Below are positions 1 through 7,275 of a DNA stretch of 64,000 bases, one piece after another. The stretch is taken from contig NZ_JAFEWE010000017.1 of the NCBI RefSeq assembly GCF_017355785.1, positions 62,001 through 126,000 of the forward strand, read 5' to 3'. The stretch is from Desertivirga arenae. GTDB lineage: Bacteria; Bacteroidota; Bacteroidia; Sphingobacteriales; Sphingobacteriaceae. The position numbers and the translations under genes are program-made. The notes beneath the pieces are model-generated. The model made no database searches, had not been told where the DNA came from, and saw only the letters and a program-made list of their open reading frames with translations. The number at the start of each line of letters is the position of its first letter. Position 1 is the stretch's first letter.

Positions 1-16
1 AAGTTGCTTAATTGAG

Positions 17-43
17 CCCCCGCCTTCCGGCGGGGGTTTTTTG
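17..43 (+). terminator. Intrinsic terminator of a gene left of the window
   Basis: A perfect 8-bp GC stem (CCCCCGCC at 17-24 with GGCGGGGG at 29-36) has a TTCC loop and is followed directly by a run of six T. It must end a plus-strand gene lying off the left edge, and it isolates the next gene from readthrough. Confidence 0.85.
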
Positions 44-63
44 TTTAAAAAAGGAGTGCATTT

Positions 64-927
64 ATGAATGAAGAAAAAGATGTTAAAAAAGACCCGGAAA
101 TTGTAGCCAAAGCAGAAAAGGTGAAAGAGGTTACCTCCCCCATAAAAAAAGGACTGAAGACAAAAGAACAAATCGTCAACAATTGGCTACCTCGCTATAC
201 TGGCAGACCTTTGGAAGATTTTACCGATTTTATCCTTTTGACTAATTTTTCCAAGTACCTCCAACTTTTTTCCGAATGGCATGATAACGCGCCAATCATG
301 GGTCTTGACAAACCCATGCAAAGTGTGAAAGCAGAAGGAATTACAATCATTAACTTTGGTATGGGAAGTCCACTTGCAGCTACTATGATGGATCTTTTAA
401 GTGCGATTAAACCAAAAGCTGTTTTGTTTCTGGGGAAATGCGGCGGCTTGAAGAAAAAGAACAATATAGGTGATCTTATACTGCCCATTGCAGCAATAAG
501 AGGTGAAGGAACTTCGAATGATTATCTGCCACCTGAAGTTCCGGCGCTTCCCTCATTCGCATTACAAAAGGCAATATCTACTACTATCCGTGACCATTCC
601 AGGGATTATTGGACAGGCACTTGTTACACAACCAATAGAAGGGTATGGGAGCATGATAAGACCTTTAAAAAATATTTAAAGGAACTACGCGCTATGGCGA
701 TCGATATGGAAACAGCAACGATATTTACGGCAGGCTTTGCTAATAAAATTCCAACCGGGGCTCTTTTATTAGTTTCAGACCAGCCCATGATTCCAGAGGG
801 AGTAAAAACAGCCGAAAGCGATTCTAAAGTAACAGAAAACTTTGTAGAAACACATCTACGAATCGGAATTGATTCCCTTAAACAGCTTATAAATAACGGG
901 CTTACAGTAAAGCATCTTCAGTTCTAA
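64..927 (+). CDS. amn: AMP nucleosidase
   Basis: This 287-residue protein belongs to the PNP/UDP phosphorylase superfamily. It probably hydrolyses AMP to adenine and ribose 5-phosphate in the cytoplasm, as part of purine salvage and adenylate control. A Lys/Glu-rich leader of about 35 residues precedes the fold. FGMGSP and FLGKCGGL give the phosphate/ribose-binding core, and AIDMETATIF near residue 220 carries the MET motif typical of nucleoside phosphorylases. It is the short form usual in Bacteroidota, without the long N-terminal domain of E. coli Amn. AAGGAG sits 8 bases before the ATG, which supports this start. A related nucleoside phosphorylase cannot be fully excluded. Confidence 0.85.
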   Translation: MNEEKDVKKDPEIVAKAEKVKEVTSPIKKGLKTKEQIVNNWLPRYTGRPLEDFTDFILLTNFSKYLQLFSEWHDNAPIMGLDKPMQSVKAEGITIINFGMGSPLAATMMDLLSAIKPKAVLFLGKCGGLKKKNNIGDLILPIAAIRGEGTSNDYLPPEVPALPSFALQKAISTTIRDHSRDYWTGTCYTTNRRVWEHDKTFKKYLKELRAMAIDMETATIFTAGFANKIPTGALLLVSDQPMIPEGVKTAESDSKVTENFVETHLRIGIDSLKQLINNGLTVKHLQF

Positions 928-1020
928 TGATGCAGACCTTTGGCATTATGTATGTAGCCCCTGCAAGCTACTTACTTATGCTTTCTGAATAACCATTCCA
1001 TCTCTACCTATCCTTCTACT

Positions 1021-1998
1021 ATGTGGTACAATAACATCCTCGAAACTATTGGTAATACTCCATTGGTAAAATTAAACACAGTGACCAGGGAGCTTAAGGC
1101 CCTGGTACTTGCTAAGATTGAAAGTACTAATCCGGGTAATTCAATAAAGGACCGAATGGCGTTAAAGATGATTGAAGACGCTGAACAAAATGGTAAACTA
1201 AGACCCGGAGGTACTATAATAGAAGGAACTTCAGGTAATACAGGTATGGGATTGGCAATAGCAGCTGTGGTAAAAGGATATCGGTGTATTTTCACTACTA
1301 CCGACAAGCAATCGAAGGAAAAAATCGACGCGCTGCGGGCAATGGGGGCGGAGGTAGTTGTCTGCCCGACAGATGTACAGCCTGAAGACCCTCGCTCCTA
1401 CTACTCGGTATCATCGCGGCTGGAGCAGGAAATACCTAATGCATGGAAGGCTGATCAGTATAACAATTTGTCGAACTTGCAGGCGCACTACGAACAAACC
1501 GGACCTGAAGTATGGGAACAAACAGAGGGAAAGGTTACCCACCTAATTGCAGGTGTAGGAACAGGTGGTACACTTTCAGGTGCAGGGAGGTACCTCAAGG
1601 AACAAAACCCTCAGATAAAGGTATGGGGAATTGATAGCTACGGGTCGGTGTTCAAAAAATATAAAGAAACGAGAATTTTCGATAAGAAAGAGATTTACCC
1701 TTATATCACGGAGGGTATTGGAGAAGACTTTTTACCTGCAAATGTTGAATTTGAAATAATTGACCATTTTGAGAAAGTCACAGACAAGGATGCAGCACTA
1801 ATGACAAGGGCAATAGCACAAAAGGAAGGTATCTTTGCAGGAAATTCGTCGGGAGCGGTGATAGCAGGATTGCTGCAATTAAAAGATGAACTGAAAGAAA
1901 ATGATGTTGTTGTGGCTATATTTCATGATCACGGTAGCCGATACTTGGGGAAAATGTATAATGAAGATTGGCTGCGCCAGCAGCGATTCGTCGATTGA
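1021..1998 (+). CDS. PLP-dependent cysteine synthase / cystathionine beta-synthase-like enzyme
   Basis: This is a 325-residue fold-type II PLP enzyme. NPGNSIKDR near residue 40 holds the Schiff-base lysine, TSGNTG near 70 the substrate loop and GVGTGGT near 175 the phosphate-binding loop. The middle region (EIPNAWKADQYNN, then AHYEQTGPE) resembles the catalytic core of cystathionine beta-synthase more than CysK. The heme domain and the C-terminal CBS pair of the eukaryotic enzyme are both absent. It should beta-replace serine, O-acetylserine or a related donor to make cystathionine or cysteine. The family is clear but the preferred substrate is not, so no symbol is given. The start codon ATG is followed by the usual family opening YNNILETIGNTPLV. 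Confidence 0.85.
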   Translation: MWYNNILETIGNTPLVKLNTVTRELKALVLAKIESTNPGNSIKDRMALKMIEDAEQNGKLRPGGTIIEGTSGNTGMGLAIAAVVKGYRCIFTTTDKQSKEKIDALRAMGAEVVVCPTDVQPEDPRSYYSVSSRLEQEIPNAWKADQYNNLSNLQAHYEQTGPEVWEQTEGKVTHLIAGVGTGGTLSGAGRYLKEQNPQIKVWGIDSYGSVFKKYKETRIFDKKEIYPYITEGIGEDFLPANVEFEIIDHFEKVTDKDAALMTRAIAQKEGIFAGNSSGAVIAGLLQLKDELKENDVVVAIFHDHGSRYLGKMYNEDWLRQQRFVD

Positions 1999-2063
1999 TT
2001 AGGCGGATGCAAAACGGTCTTATACCGACATCACTGGTAGTGACATTTAATTAAACGCAGGCC

Positions 2064-2093
2064 ATAAAAAAAGCCCCGCATACTGCGAGGCTA
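2064..2093 (-). terminator. Intrinsic terminator downstream of murA
   Basis: AGCCCCGCA (2072-2080) can pair with TGCGAGGCT (2084-2092) around a TAC loop, with one mismatch. Read on the minus strand it is followed by a run of T (the A run at 2066-2072). It ends the DUF4290-murA unit and lies in the convergent gap with the PLP enzyme gene. Confidence 0.8.
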
Positions 2094-2111
2094 AACAAAG
2101 CTATGAATTAA

Positions 2112-3437
2112 CTAATGCCCCTTCGGCATTACGTCTATTCGTTTAATGTCTGCACCTAGTGCCTTTAATCTAGTATCAATATCCTGATAACCTCTTTCTA
2201 TCTGCTCTATATTGTGAATGATTGAACGTCCGCTTGCAGAGAGAGCTGCAATTAACAAGGATACCCCTGCTCTGATGTCGGGAGAAGTCATTTCTATTCC
2301 TCTTAGCTTAACCTGATGATTAAGACCCATCACAGTGGCGCGATGAGGATCGCATAGAATAATCTGAGCGCCCATATCAATTAATTTATCTACAAAGAAC
2401 AGGCGGCTTTCAAACATCTTCTGATGAATGAGCACATTACCTTTTGCTTGCGTAGCTACCACCAGCACAATGCTTAAAAGATCAGGAGTAAATCCAGGCC
2501 ATGGTGCGTCAGCTATGGTTAATATAGAACCATCAATAAAAGTATCTATCTCATAACTTTCTTGTGCCGGAATAAAAATATCATCTCCTCTCCTCTCCAG
2601 GTTAATACCAAGGCGACGAAATACATTAGGAATTATGCCGAGCTCGTCGTACTGAACATCTTTAATCGTAATTTCGGAACCAGTCATTGCAGCAAGACCA
2701 ATAAAGGATCCTATCTCAATCATGTCTGGTAGCAGGCGGTGCTCAGTTCCTCCTAATCGTTCCACCCCTTCGATTGTAAGAAGGTTTGAGCTAATACCGG
2801 AAATCTTAGCACCCATTCTGTTCAACATCTTACATAGCTGTTGAAGATAGGGCTCGCAGGCAGCATTATATATAGTGGTTGTTCCCTTAGCAAGTACAGC
2901 AGCCATCAGTACATTAGCGGTTCCTGTTACAGAAGCTTCGTCTAAAAGGATGTGTGTACCCTGAAGATTAGTAGCGTCGACATTAAAGAAACTTGAATCA
3001 GAATCGTAGTTAAATTTAGCTCCCAACTTCTCAAAGCCAAGAAAATGAGTATCAAGTCTTCTGCGGCCTATTTTATCCCCCCCTGGTTTAGGGATTGCGG
3101 CGCTACCAAAACGGGCGAGCAAAGGACCAACAATCATGATAGAGCCACGCAGGCTTCCTCCTTTGGATTTGAATTCCTCAGACTTGAAAAAATCCAGTTT
3201 AATATTCTTCGCCTCGAAAGAGTAAGTATCTTTATTAAGACGCACAACTGTTACTCCAAGATCGCCGAGCAATTCAATCAGCTTATTTACATCCTTGATA
3301 TCAGGGATATTACTAATAGTAACCATCTCTTCTGTAAGTAATACTGCTGAAATGACTTGGAGAGCTTCGTTCTTTGCCCCCTGAGGTATAATCTCTCCTT
3401 TCAGCGGTTTCCCGCCGTGGATTTCAAATGCATTCAT
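2112..3437 (-). CDS. murA: UDP-N-acetylglucosamine 1-carboxyvinyltransferase
   Basis: MurA transfers enolpyruvate from PEP to UDP-GlcNAc, the first committed step of peptidoglycan synthesis in the cytoplasm. The 441-residue length is slightly above the usual 420. GAKNEALQ near residue 20 holds the conserved Lys-Asn pair, and repeated EPSP-synthase-type inside-out repeats fill the protein. The catalytic loop reads KPGGDKIGRRRLD, so residue 121 is Asp where E. coli has Cys115; this form is known to be active and insensitive to fosfomycin in other bacteria. The gene lies 29 bp after the DUF4290 gene, an arrangement common in Bacteroidota, and is closed by a terminator. Confidence 0.95.
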   Translation of the reverse strand: MNAFEIHGGKPLKGEIIPQGAKNEALQVISAVLLTEEMVTISNIPDIKDVNKLIELLGDLGVTVVRLNKDTYSFEAKNIKLDFFKSEEFKSKGGSLRGSIMIVGPLLARFGSAAIPKPGGDKIGRRRLDTHFLGFEKLGAKFNYDSDSSFFNVDATNLQGTHILLDEASVTGTANVLMAAVLAKGTTTIYNAACEPYLQQLCKMLNRMGAKISGISSNLLTIEGVERLGGTEHRLLPDMIEIGSFIGLAAMTGSEITIKDVQYDELGIIPNVFRRLGINLERRGDDIFIPAQESYEIDTFIDGSILTIADAPWPGFTPDLLSIVLVVATQAKGNVLIHQKMFESRLFFVDKLIDMGAQIILCDPHRATVMGLNHQVKLRGIEMTSPDIRAGVSLLIAALSASGRSIIHNIEQIERGYQDIDTRLKALGADIKRIDVMPKGH

Positions 3438-3466
3438 TGTTTTTAGAAATAGATTGAAACAGAAGC

Positions 3467-4153
3467 TTACTTCCTCTTTCCGTTATTGTTATTTTTTGGA
3501 CGACCGTTATTGCCTTTATTCATGCTCATACGTCCTTTATTCATATTTGATCCACCTGAATTACTACTTCCCGGCTTTTGTCTGACGCCAGGTGCATTAG
3601 TGCGGACCTCTACTTTAGCAAGCGTATAATTTTCATCGAGGATCAACTCTCCGTTAGAGAGCTCCCTTAAATCATTTACAATAGTTTCATCAGCAACAGT
3701 ATCCTTATTCCAGGTTACATACGCCACCTTCATAAAACTCGCTATATTCTGAACCATAAGCTGACGTCTCTGAGGTTCATCAACTGCTTTAGCCCTTTTA
3801 ATCATCATTTCGACAGTTTTGCCGTAATGTTTGAATCTTATTGGTCTTTGTGGGTAGCCCAGAGGATCTGGCCTTTTGTGCATTGCCTCTTCTGCTGGCT
3901 GCGGATATGGAGAATCTACGTCAATCTTGAAATCAGAAATAATGTGCAGATGGTCCCATAGTTTATGTTTAAAATCAGTTACATCTCTAAGATGGGGATT
4001 AAGGAATCCCATCAAATCAATTACAACTTGTGCATGTCTGTTGCGTTCTTCTTTTGTTGGCAAAGAACAGATATACGCAACCATGTTTTGCACGTTTCGG
4101 CCGTATTCTGCCAGGATTAACTTATCCCTTGTGGTATTATAATCGAATATCAT
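3467..4153 (-). CDS. DUF4290 family protein
   Basis: This 228-residue protein of unknown function is found in Bacteroidota next to murA, as here. The first 160 residues are a charged, probably helical domain (MIFDYNTTRDKLILAEYGRN at the start, KHYGKTVEMMIKRA in the middle). The last 45 residues are a disordered tail rich in Asn, Gly, Lys and Arg (KGNNGRPKNNNNGKRK), as in nucleic-acid-binding or assembly-prone tails. There is no signal peptide and no membrane segment, so it is probably cytoplasmic. Co-transcription with murA suggests a link to cell-wall synthesis, but that is inference. Confidence 0.8.
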   Translation of the reverse strand: MIFDYNTTRDKLILAEYGRNVQNMVAYICSLPTKEERNRHAQVVIDLMGFLNPHLRDVTDFKHKLWDHLHIISDFKIDVDSPYPQPAEEAMHKRPDPLGYPQRPIRFKHYGKTVEMMIKRAKAVDEPQRRQLMVQNIASFMKVAYVTWNKDTVADETIVNDLRELSNGELILDENYTLAKVEVRTNAPGVRQKPGSSNSGGSNMNKGRMSMNKGNNGRPKNNNNGKRK

Positions 4154-4276
4154 TTTAATTTTGTTAGGACCGGAAGTTCAGCACCCGGGTCTTTTCTAAT
4201 TTGGAATACCCTATATTACAAAGATTTGTGCTCTTTAGCAAAACCTGATTTCCCCGTTAAAGTTTCAGGAAAGGCG

Positions 4277-4335
4277 GATAAGTAAAATAATTCTCCAATC
4301 GATGCGAGTATGCCGAGTTTGGCATTACTTATCCT
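4277..4335. repeat. Nested inverted repeat in the serS / DUF4290 intergenic region
   Basis: GGATAAGTAA (4277-4286) is perfectly complementary to TTACTTATCC (4326-4335). Inside it ATGCC (4311-4315) pairs with GGCAT (4322-4326). The element lies about 120 bp before the DUF4290 start and beyond the serS terminator. It could be a structured leader, a binding site or a remnant; its function is not known. The rest of the 4154-4365 gap holds no recognisable gene. Confidence 0.45.
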
Positions 4336-4365
4336 ATTAACGTGGTAAAGATATAGTATTATGCA

Positions 4366-4404
4366 TAAAAGAAAAAAAGATTTCCTCAGTAGCTGAAGAA
4401 ATCT
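4366..4404 (-). terminator. Intrinsic terminator of serS
   Basis: AGATTTCCTCAG (4378-4389) pairs with CTGAAGAAATCT (4393-4404) around a TAG loop, with one mismatch. On the minus strand it runs into a T-rich stretch (the A run at 4366-4378). Confidence 0.75.
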
Positions 4405-4434
4405 CTTTGATAAGATTACAGACTAAGCTTTGTA

Positions 4435-5703
4435 TCAATCAATATACTCAAACTTTGTATAAGGGATCAAAGCTGCCGGGATTTTGATGCCCCTTTCGGT
4501 CTGATTATTTTCCAACAAAGTTGCTACTATTCTTGGTAAGGCCAATGCACTTCCGTTGAGAGTATGAGCTAGTTGCGCTTTCCCCTCTTTACCCTTATAC
4601 CGAAGCTTCAACCGGTTGCTCTGAAATGTTTCAAAATTAGAAACAGAAGAAACTTCTAACCAACGTTCCTGTGCAGCGCACCAAACTTCCATATCATAAG
4701 TAAGGGCAGAAGCAAAACCCATGTCTCCACCACAGAGCCTCAAAACGCGGTATGGCAATTCTAACTTCTGAAGCAGGGATTGTACGTACAAACTCATCTC
4801 TTCCAATATCTGATAAGATCTCTCGGGATTGGCCACCTGAACAATCTCAACTTTATCAAACTGATGTAGACGGTTGAGGCCCCGAACGTGTGCACCATAG
4901 GAACCAGCCTCGCGACGAAAACAAGGTGTGTAAGCACAATTTTTAACAGGCAGTTCTTCTTCTTTCAAAATAACATCCCTATAAAGATTAGTTACCGGTA
5001 CTTCTGCTGTAGGTATAAGATAAAGGTTATCAATACCGACATGATACATTTGTCCTTCCTTATCCGGAAGCTGACCTGTACCAAATCCTGAAGCTTCATT
5101 TACTACAATTGGAGGTTGCATTTCCCGGTACCCTGCGGTTTCCGCGTTATCCAGGAAAAAATTGATCAAAGCGCGCTGAAGCTTTGCTCCCTTGCCTTTA
5201 TAAACAGGAAAACCTGCTCCTGCTACTTTATTCCCTAGTTCAAAATCTATTATATCATACTTAGCCGCAAGCTCCCAGTGCGGAAGTTTTACAGTAAGTT
5301 CTGGCTTTAGCCCATTTTCCAGAACAACTTCATTCTCTTCAGGGGTTAACCCTTCCGGTACTGAGTGATGGGGCAGATTAGGAAGTAAAACAATCTTGTT
5401 TTGAAGGTCTTCTTCTGCCTTTGCCAGTTTATCACCCAGCTCTTTAATTTGCTCCTTAAGCACAGGTGTCTTTGCTTTCAGCTCTTCAGCCTCAGCCTTC
5501 TTCCCCTGACGCATTAACTCGCCAATTTGTTTCGCAATGCTGTTCGCTTCAGCGGAAATTGAGTCTAGTTGCGATTGAGTTTGCCTTCTTTCTTCATCCA
5601 GCGAAATTATCTCATCTACTAATTCTAACTGTTTGAAATTTTTAACGGCTAATCGTTCTAAAACTTTCTCTTTGTTTTCTCTGATATAACTAACTTGCAG
5701 CAT
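4435..5703 (-). CDS. serS: Seryl-tRNA synthetase
   Basis: This class II synthetase of 422 residues charges tRNA-Ser (and tRNA-Sec where present) with serine. The N-terminal 110 residues are the long antiparallel coiled-coil arm that grips the tRNA variable loop (LDEERRQTQSQLDSISAEANS onward, given here as its first part). The catalytic core shows the class II motifs, including TAEVPVTN, FRREAGSYG and a C-terminal LNGSALALPRI block. The open frame extends 63 codons further upstream, but the start is placed at the ATG at 5703, whose product MLQVSYIRENKEKV matches the family N-terminus. A good promoter sits just before it. The gene is divergent from rsmI. Confidence 0.95.
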   Translation of the reverse strand: MLQVSYIRENKEKVLERLAVKNFKQLELVDEIISLDEERRQTQSQLDSISAEANSIAKQIGELMRQGKKAEAEELKAKTPVLKEQIKELGDKLAKAEEDLQNKIVLLPNLPHHSVPEGLTPEENEVVLENGLKPELTVKLPHWELAAKYDIIDFELGNKVAGAGFPVYKGKGAKLQRALINFFLDNAETAGYREMQPPIVVNEASGFGTGQLPDKEGQMYHVGIDNLYLIPTAEVPVTNLYRDVILKEEELPVKNCAYTPCFRREAGSYGAHVRGLNRLHQFDKVEIVQVANPERSYQILEEMSLYVQSLLQKLELPYRVLRLCGGDMGFASALTYDMEVWCAAQERWLEVSSVSNFETFQSNRLKLRYKGKEGKAQLAHTLNGSALALPRIVATLLENNQTERGIKIPAALIPYTKFEYID

Positions 5704-5720
5704 CGTTTTTAAAATTTTGA

Positions 5721-5749
5721 CAAAGATATAAACTGTTTGCGGTTTGCAA
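5721..5749 (-). promoter_or_regulatory. Bacteroidota-type promoter of serS
   Basis: On the minus strand TATCTTTG (5721-5728) matches the -7 consensus TAnnTTTG exactly. TTG at 5747-5749 lies 18 bases upstream, as expected for the -33 element. It is 17 bases before the chosen serS start and so supports that start. Confidence 0.65.
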
Positions 5750-5834
5750 TGCGAGTTTACAGATAGTCTGATCCACGGACAACCTGTATTTTCAATAAAA
5801 GGGCACCGATAGGAATAACAGAAAAGGAAACATA

Positions 5835-6506
5835 ATGAGCGGCAAACTATACCTGGTTCCCACACCGATAGGGAATTTAGAAGATATAACATTCAGGGCA
5901 ATACGGATCTTAAAGGAAGCCGATTTAATTCTGGCAGAAGATACAAGGACAAGTGCGCCATTGCTGAAGCATTTTGGAATTGAGAAACGTGTGTTTGCTC
6001 ATCATCAGCATAATGAGCATAGGGCGAGTACCGAAATTATACGTTTTCTTAAGGAGGGTCAGAAAGTTGCTCTTATCTCTGACGCTGGTACTCCTGCTAT
6101 TTCTGATCCAGGCTTTTTCCTCGTCAGGGAGGCTTTGAAGAACGGGCTGGATATTGAATGCCTTCCCGGTGCTACTGCTTTTGTTCCTGCACTGGTAAAC
6201 TCGGGACTTCCTTCGGACAGGTTTACTTTTGAGGGCTTTTTGCCAGTAAAAAAAGGAAGGCAAACCAGACTAAAGGAGTTAAGTGAGGAAGAACGAACGA
6301 TGATCTTTTATGAGTCGCCTCACAGACTTTTGAAAACGCTGGAGGAATTTGCAAATGTATTTGGAGAGGAACGGGAAGCTTCTGTATCGAGAGAGCTGAC
6401 AAAAGTGTTTGAAGAAACCGTGCGGGGAACCTTACCGCAAATAAAGGAACATTTTACTGAAAATGTGCTGAAAGGGGAATTTGTTATTTGTGTTGCGGGA
6501 AAATAA
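5835..6506 (+). CDS. rsmI: 16S rRNA (cytidine1402-2'-O)-methyltransferase
   Basis: RsmI methylates the ribose 2'-OH of C1402 in the ribosomal P site, using SAM. It is a 223-residue protein of the tetrapyrrole-methylase fold. The N-terminus GKLYLVPTPIGNLEDIT is diagnostic. AEDTRTS near residue 35, SDAGTPAISDPG near 83 and the FYESPHR motif near 157 form the SAM and substrate pockets. It is slightly short because the C-terminal extension of the E. coli protein is missing, as is common in this phylum. It reads away from serS across a 131-bp gap. Confidence 0.93.
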   Translation: MSGKLYLVPTPIGNLEDITFRAIRILKEADLILAEDTRTSAPLLKHFGIEKRVFAHHQHNEHRASTEIIRFLKEGQKVALISDAGTPAISDPGFFLVREALKNGLDIECLPGATAFVPALVNSGLPSDRFTFEGFLPVKKGRQTRLKELSEEERTMIFYESPHRLLKTLEEFANVFGEEREASVSRELTKVFEETVRGTLPQIKEHFTENVLKGEFVICVAGK

Positions 6507-6536
6507 AAAGGATGCTCCCTTATCAGGAACATCCTC
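6500..6536 (-). terminator. Hairpin terminator between rsmI and the carbonic anhydrase gene
   Basis: AGGATGCTCC (6509-6518) pairs with GGAACATCCT (6526-6535) with one internal mismatch and a 7-base loop. On the minus strand it is followed by TTTTATTTT. It probably serves the carbonic anhydrase gene and may also stop rsmI. Confidence 0.65.
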
Positions 6537-6561
6537 TACTTTAAACAATACTCAAAAAGCT

Positions 6562-7275
6562 CTATAAAGCAAAAACCTTCCCAAGGTTAACACTGCTATT
6601 GCAGGATACCTGCAAGTCTTTGATAAATCCTGTACCTATATCTATCACCCAACCGTGAATCTCCAGGTCAACACGTTCTTTCCAGGCATTCTGAATAATC
6701 GTTGTTTTGCAAAGATTAAATACTTGTTCCACTACATTTAATTCGACCAGTCTATTCGCCCGTTGTTTGTCATCAGTTATCAGATCAAGCTCATGACTAT
6801 GCAACCTGTAAACATCTTTAATATGACGGAGCCAGTTATCAATCAAACCAAACTGCTTGTTTCCCATAGCGGCAATAACTCCTCCGCAACCGTAATGACC
6901 AGCAACAATAACATGTTTTACCTTCAACACGTTTACTGCATAATCCAGTACGCTTAGCATATTCATGTCTGAATGTACGCACACATTTGCAATATTTCTG
7001 TGGACGAAAACTTCGCCAGGCTTAGTGCCTGTCACCTCATTGGCGGGCACCCGGCTGTCTGCACATCCAATCCAAAGAACTTCAGGACTCTGTCCTGCAG
7101 CAAGCTTATTAAAGTATTCCGGATCTTCGGCAAGGGAACGCTCAACAAAAGCCTTGTTTCCTGCTACAAGTTGCTGATAGGTTCTTTTACTTTTCTCTTT
7201 TAATTCTTCTGCAAGTTCTGGTGATATATTAATAGCTGATGGGCTTGTACTTTCTTTATCTACTATGTTAGACAT
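6562..7275 (-). CDS. can: Beta-class carbonic anhydrase
   Basis: It interconverts CO2 and bicarbonate in the cytoplasm. The 237-residue protein has the full beta-class zinc site: CADSR near residue 71 gives the first Cys and the Asp-Arg dyad, and HYGCGG near 127 gives the His and second Cys. A 45-residue charged N-terminal extension precedes the fold. Its start overlaps the end of the SulP transporter gene by 8 bp, so the two are very likely translated together. This pairing suggests that bicarbonate brought in, or CO2 leaking out, is handled by the same unit. Confidence 0.95.
   Translation of the reverse strand: MSNIVDKESTSPSAINISPELAEELKEKSKRTYQQLVAGNKAFVERSLAEDPEYFNKLAAGQSPEVLWIGCADSRVPANEVTGTKPGEVFVHRNIANVCVHSDMNMLSVLDYAVNVLKVKHVIVAGHYGCGGVIAAMGNKQFGLIDNWLRHIKDVYRLHSHELDLITDDKQRANRLVELNVVEQVFNLCKTTIIQNAWKERVDLEIHGWVIDIGTGFIKDLQVSCNSSVNLGKVFAL

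Noticed and set aside
5704-5892. 63-codon N-terminal extension of seryl-tRNA synthetase
   Set aside because: The extension shows no family similarity, overlaps the divergent rsmI start, and a good promoter lies inside it; the ATG at 5703 is the better start.
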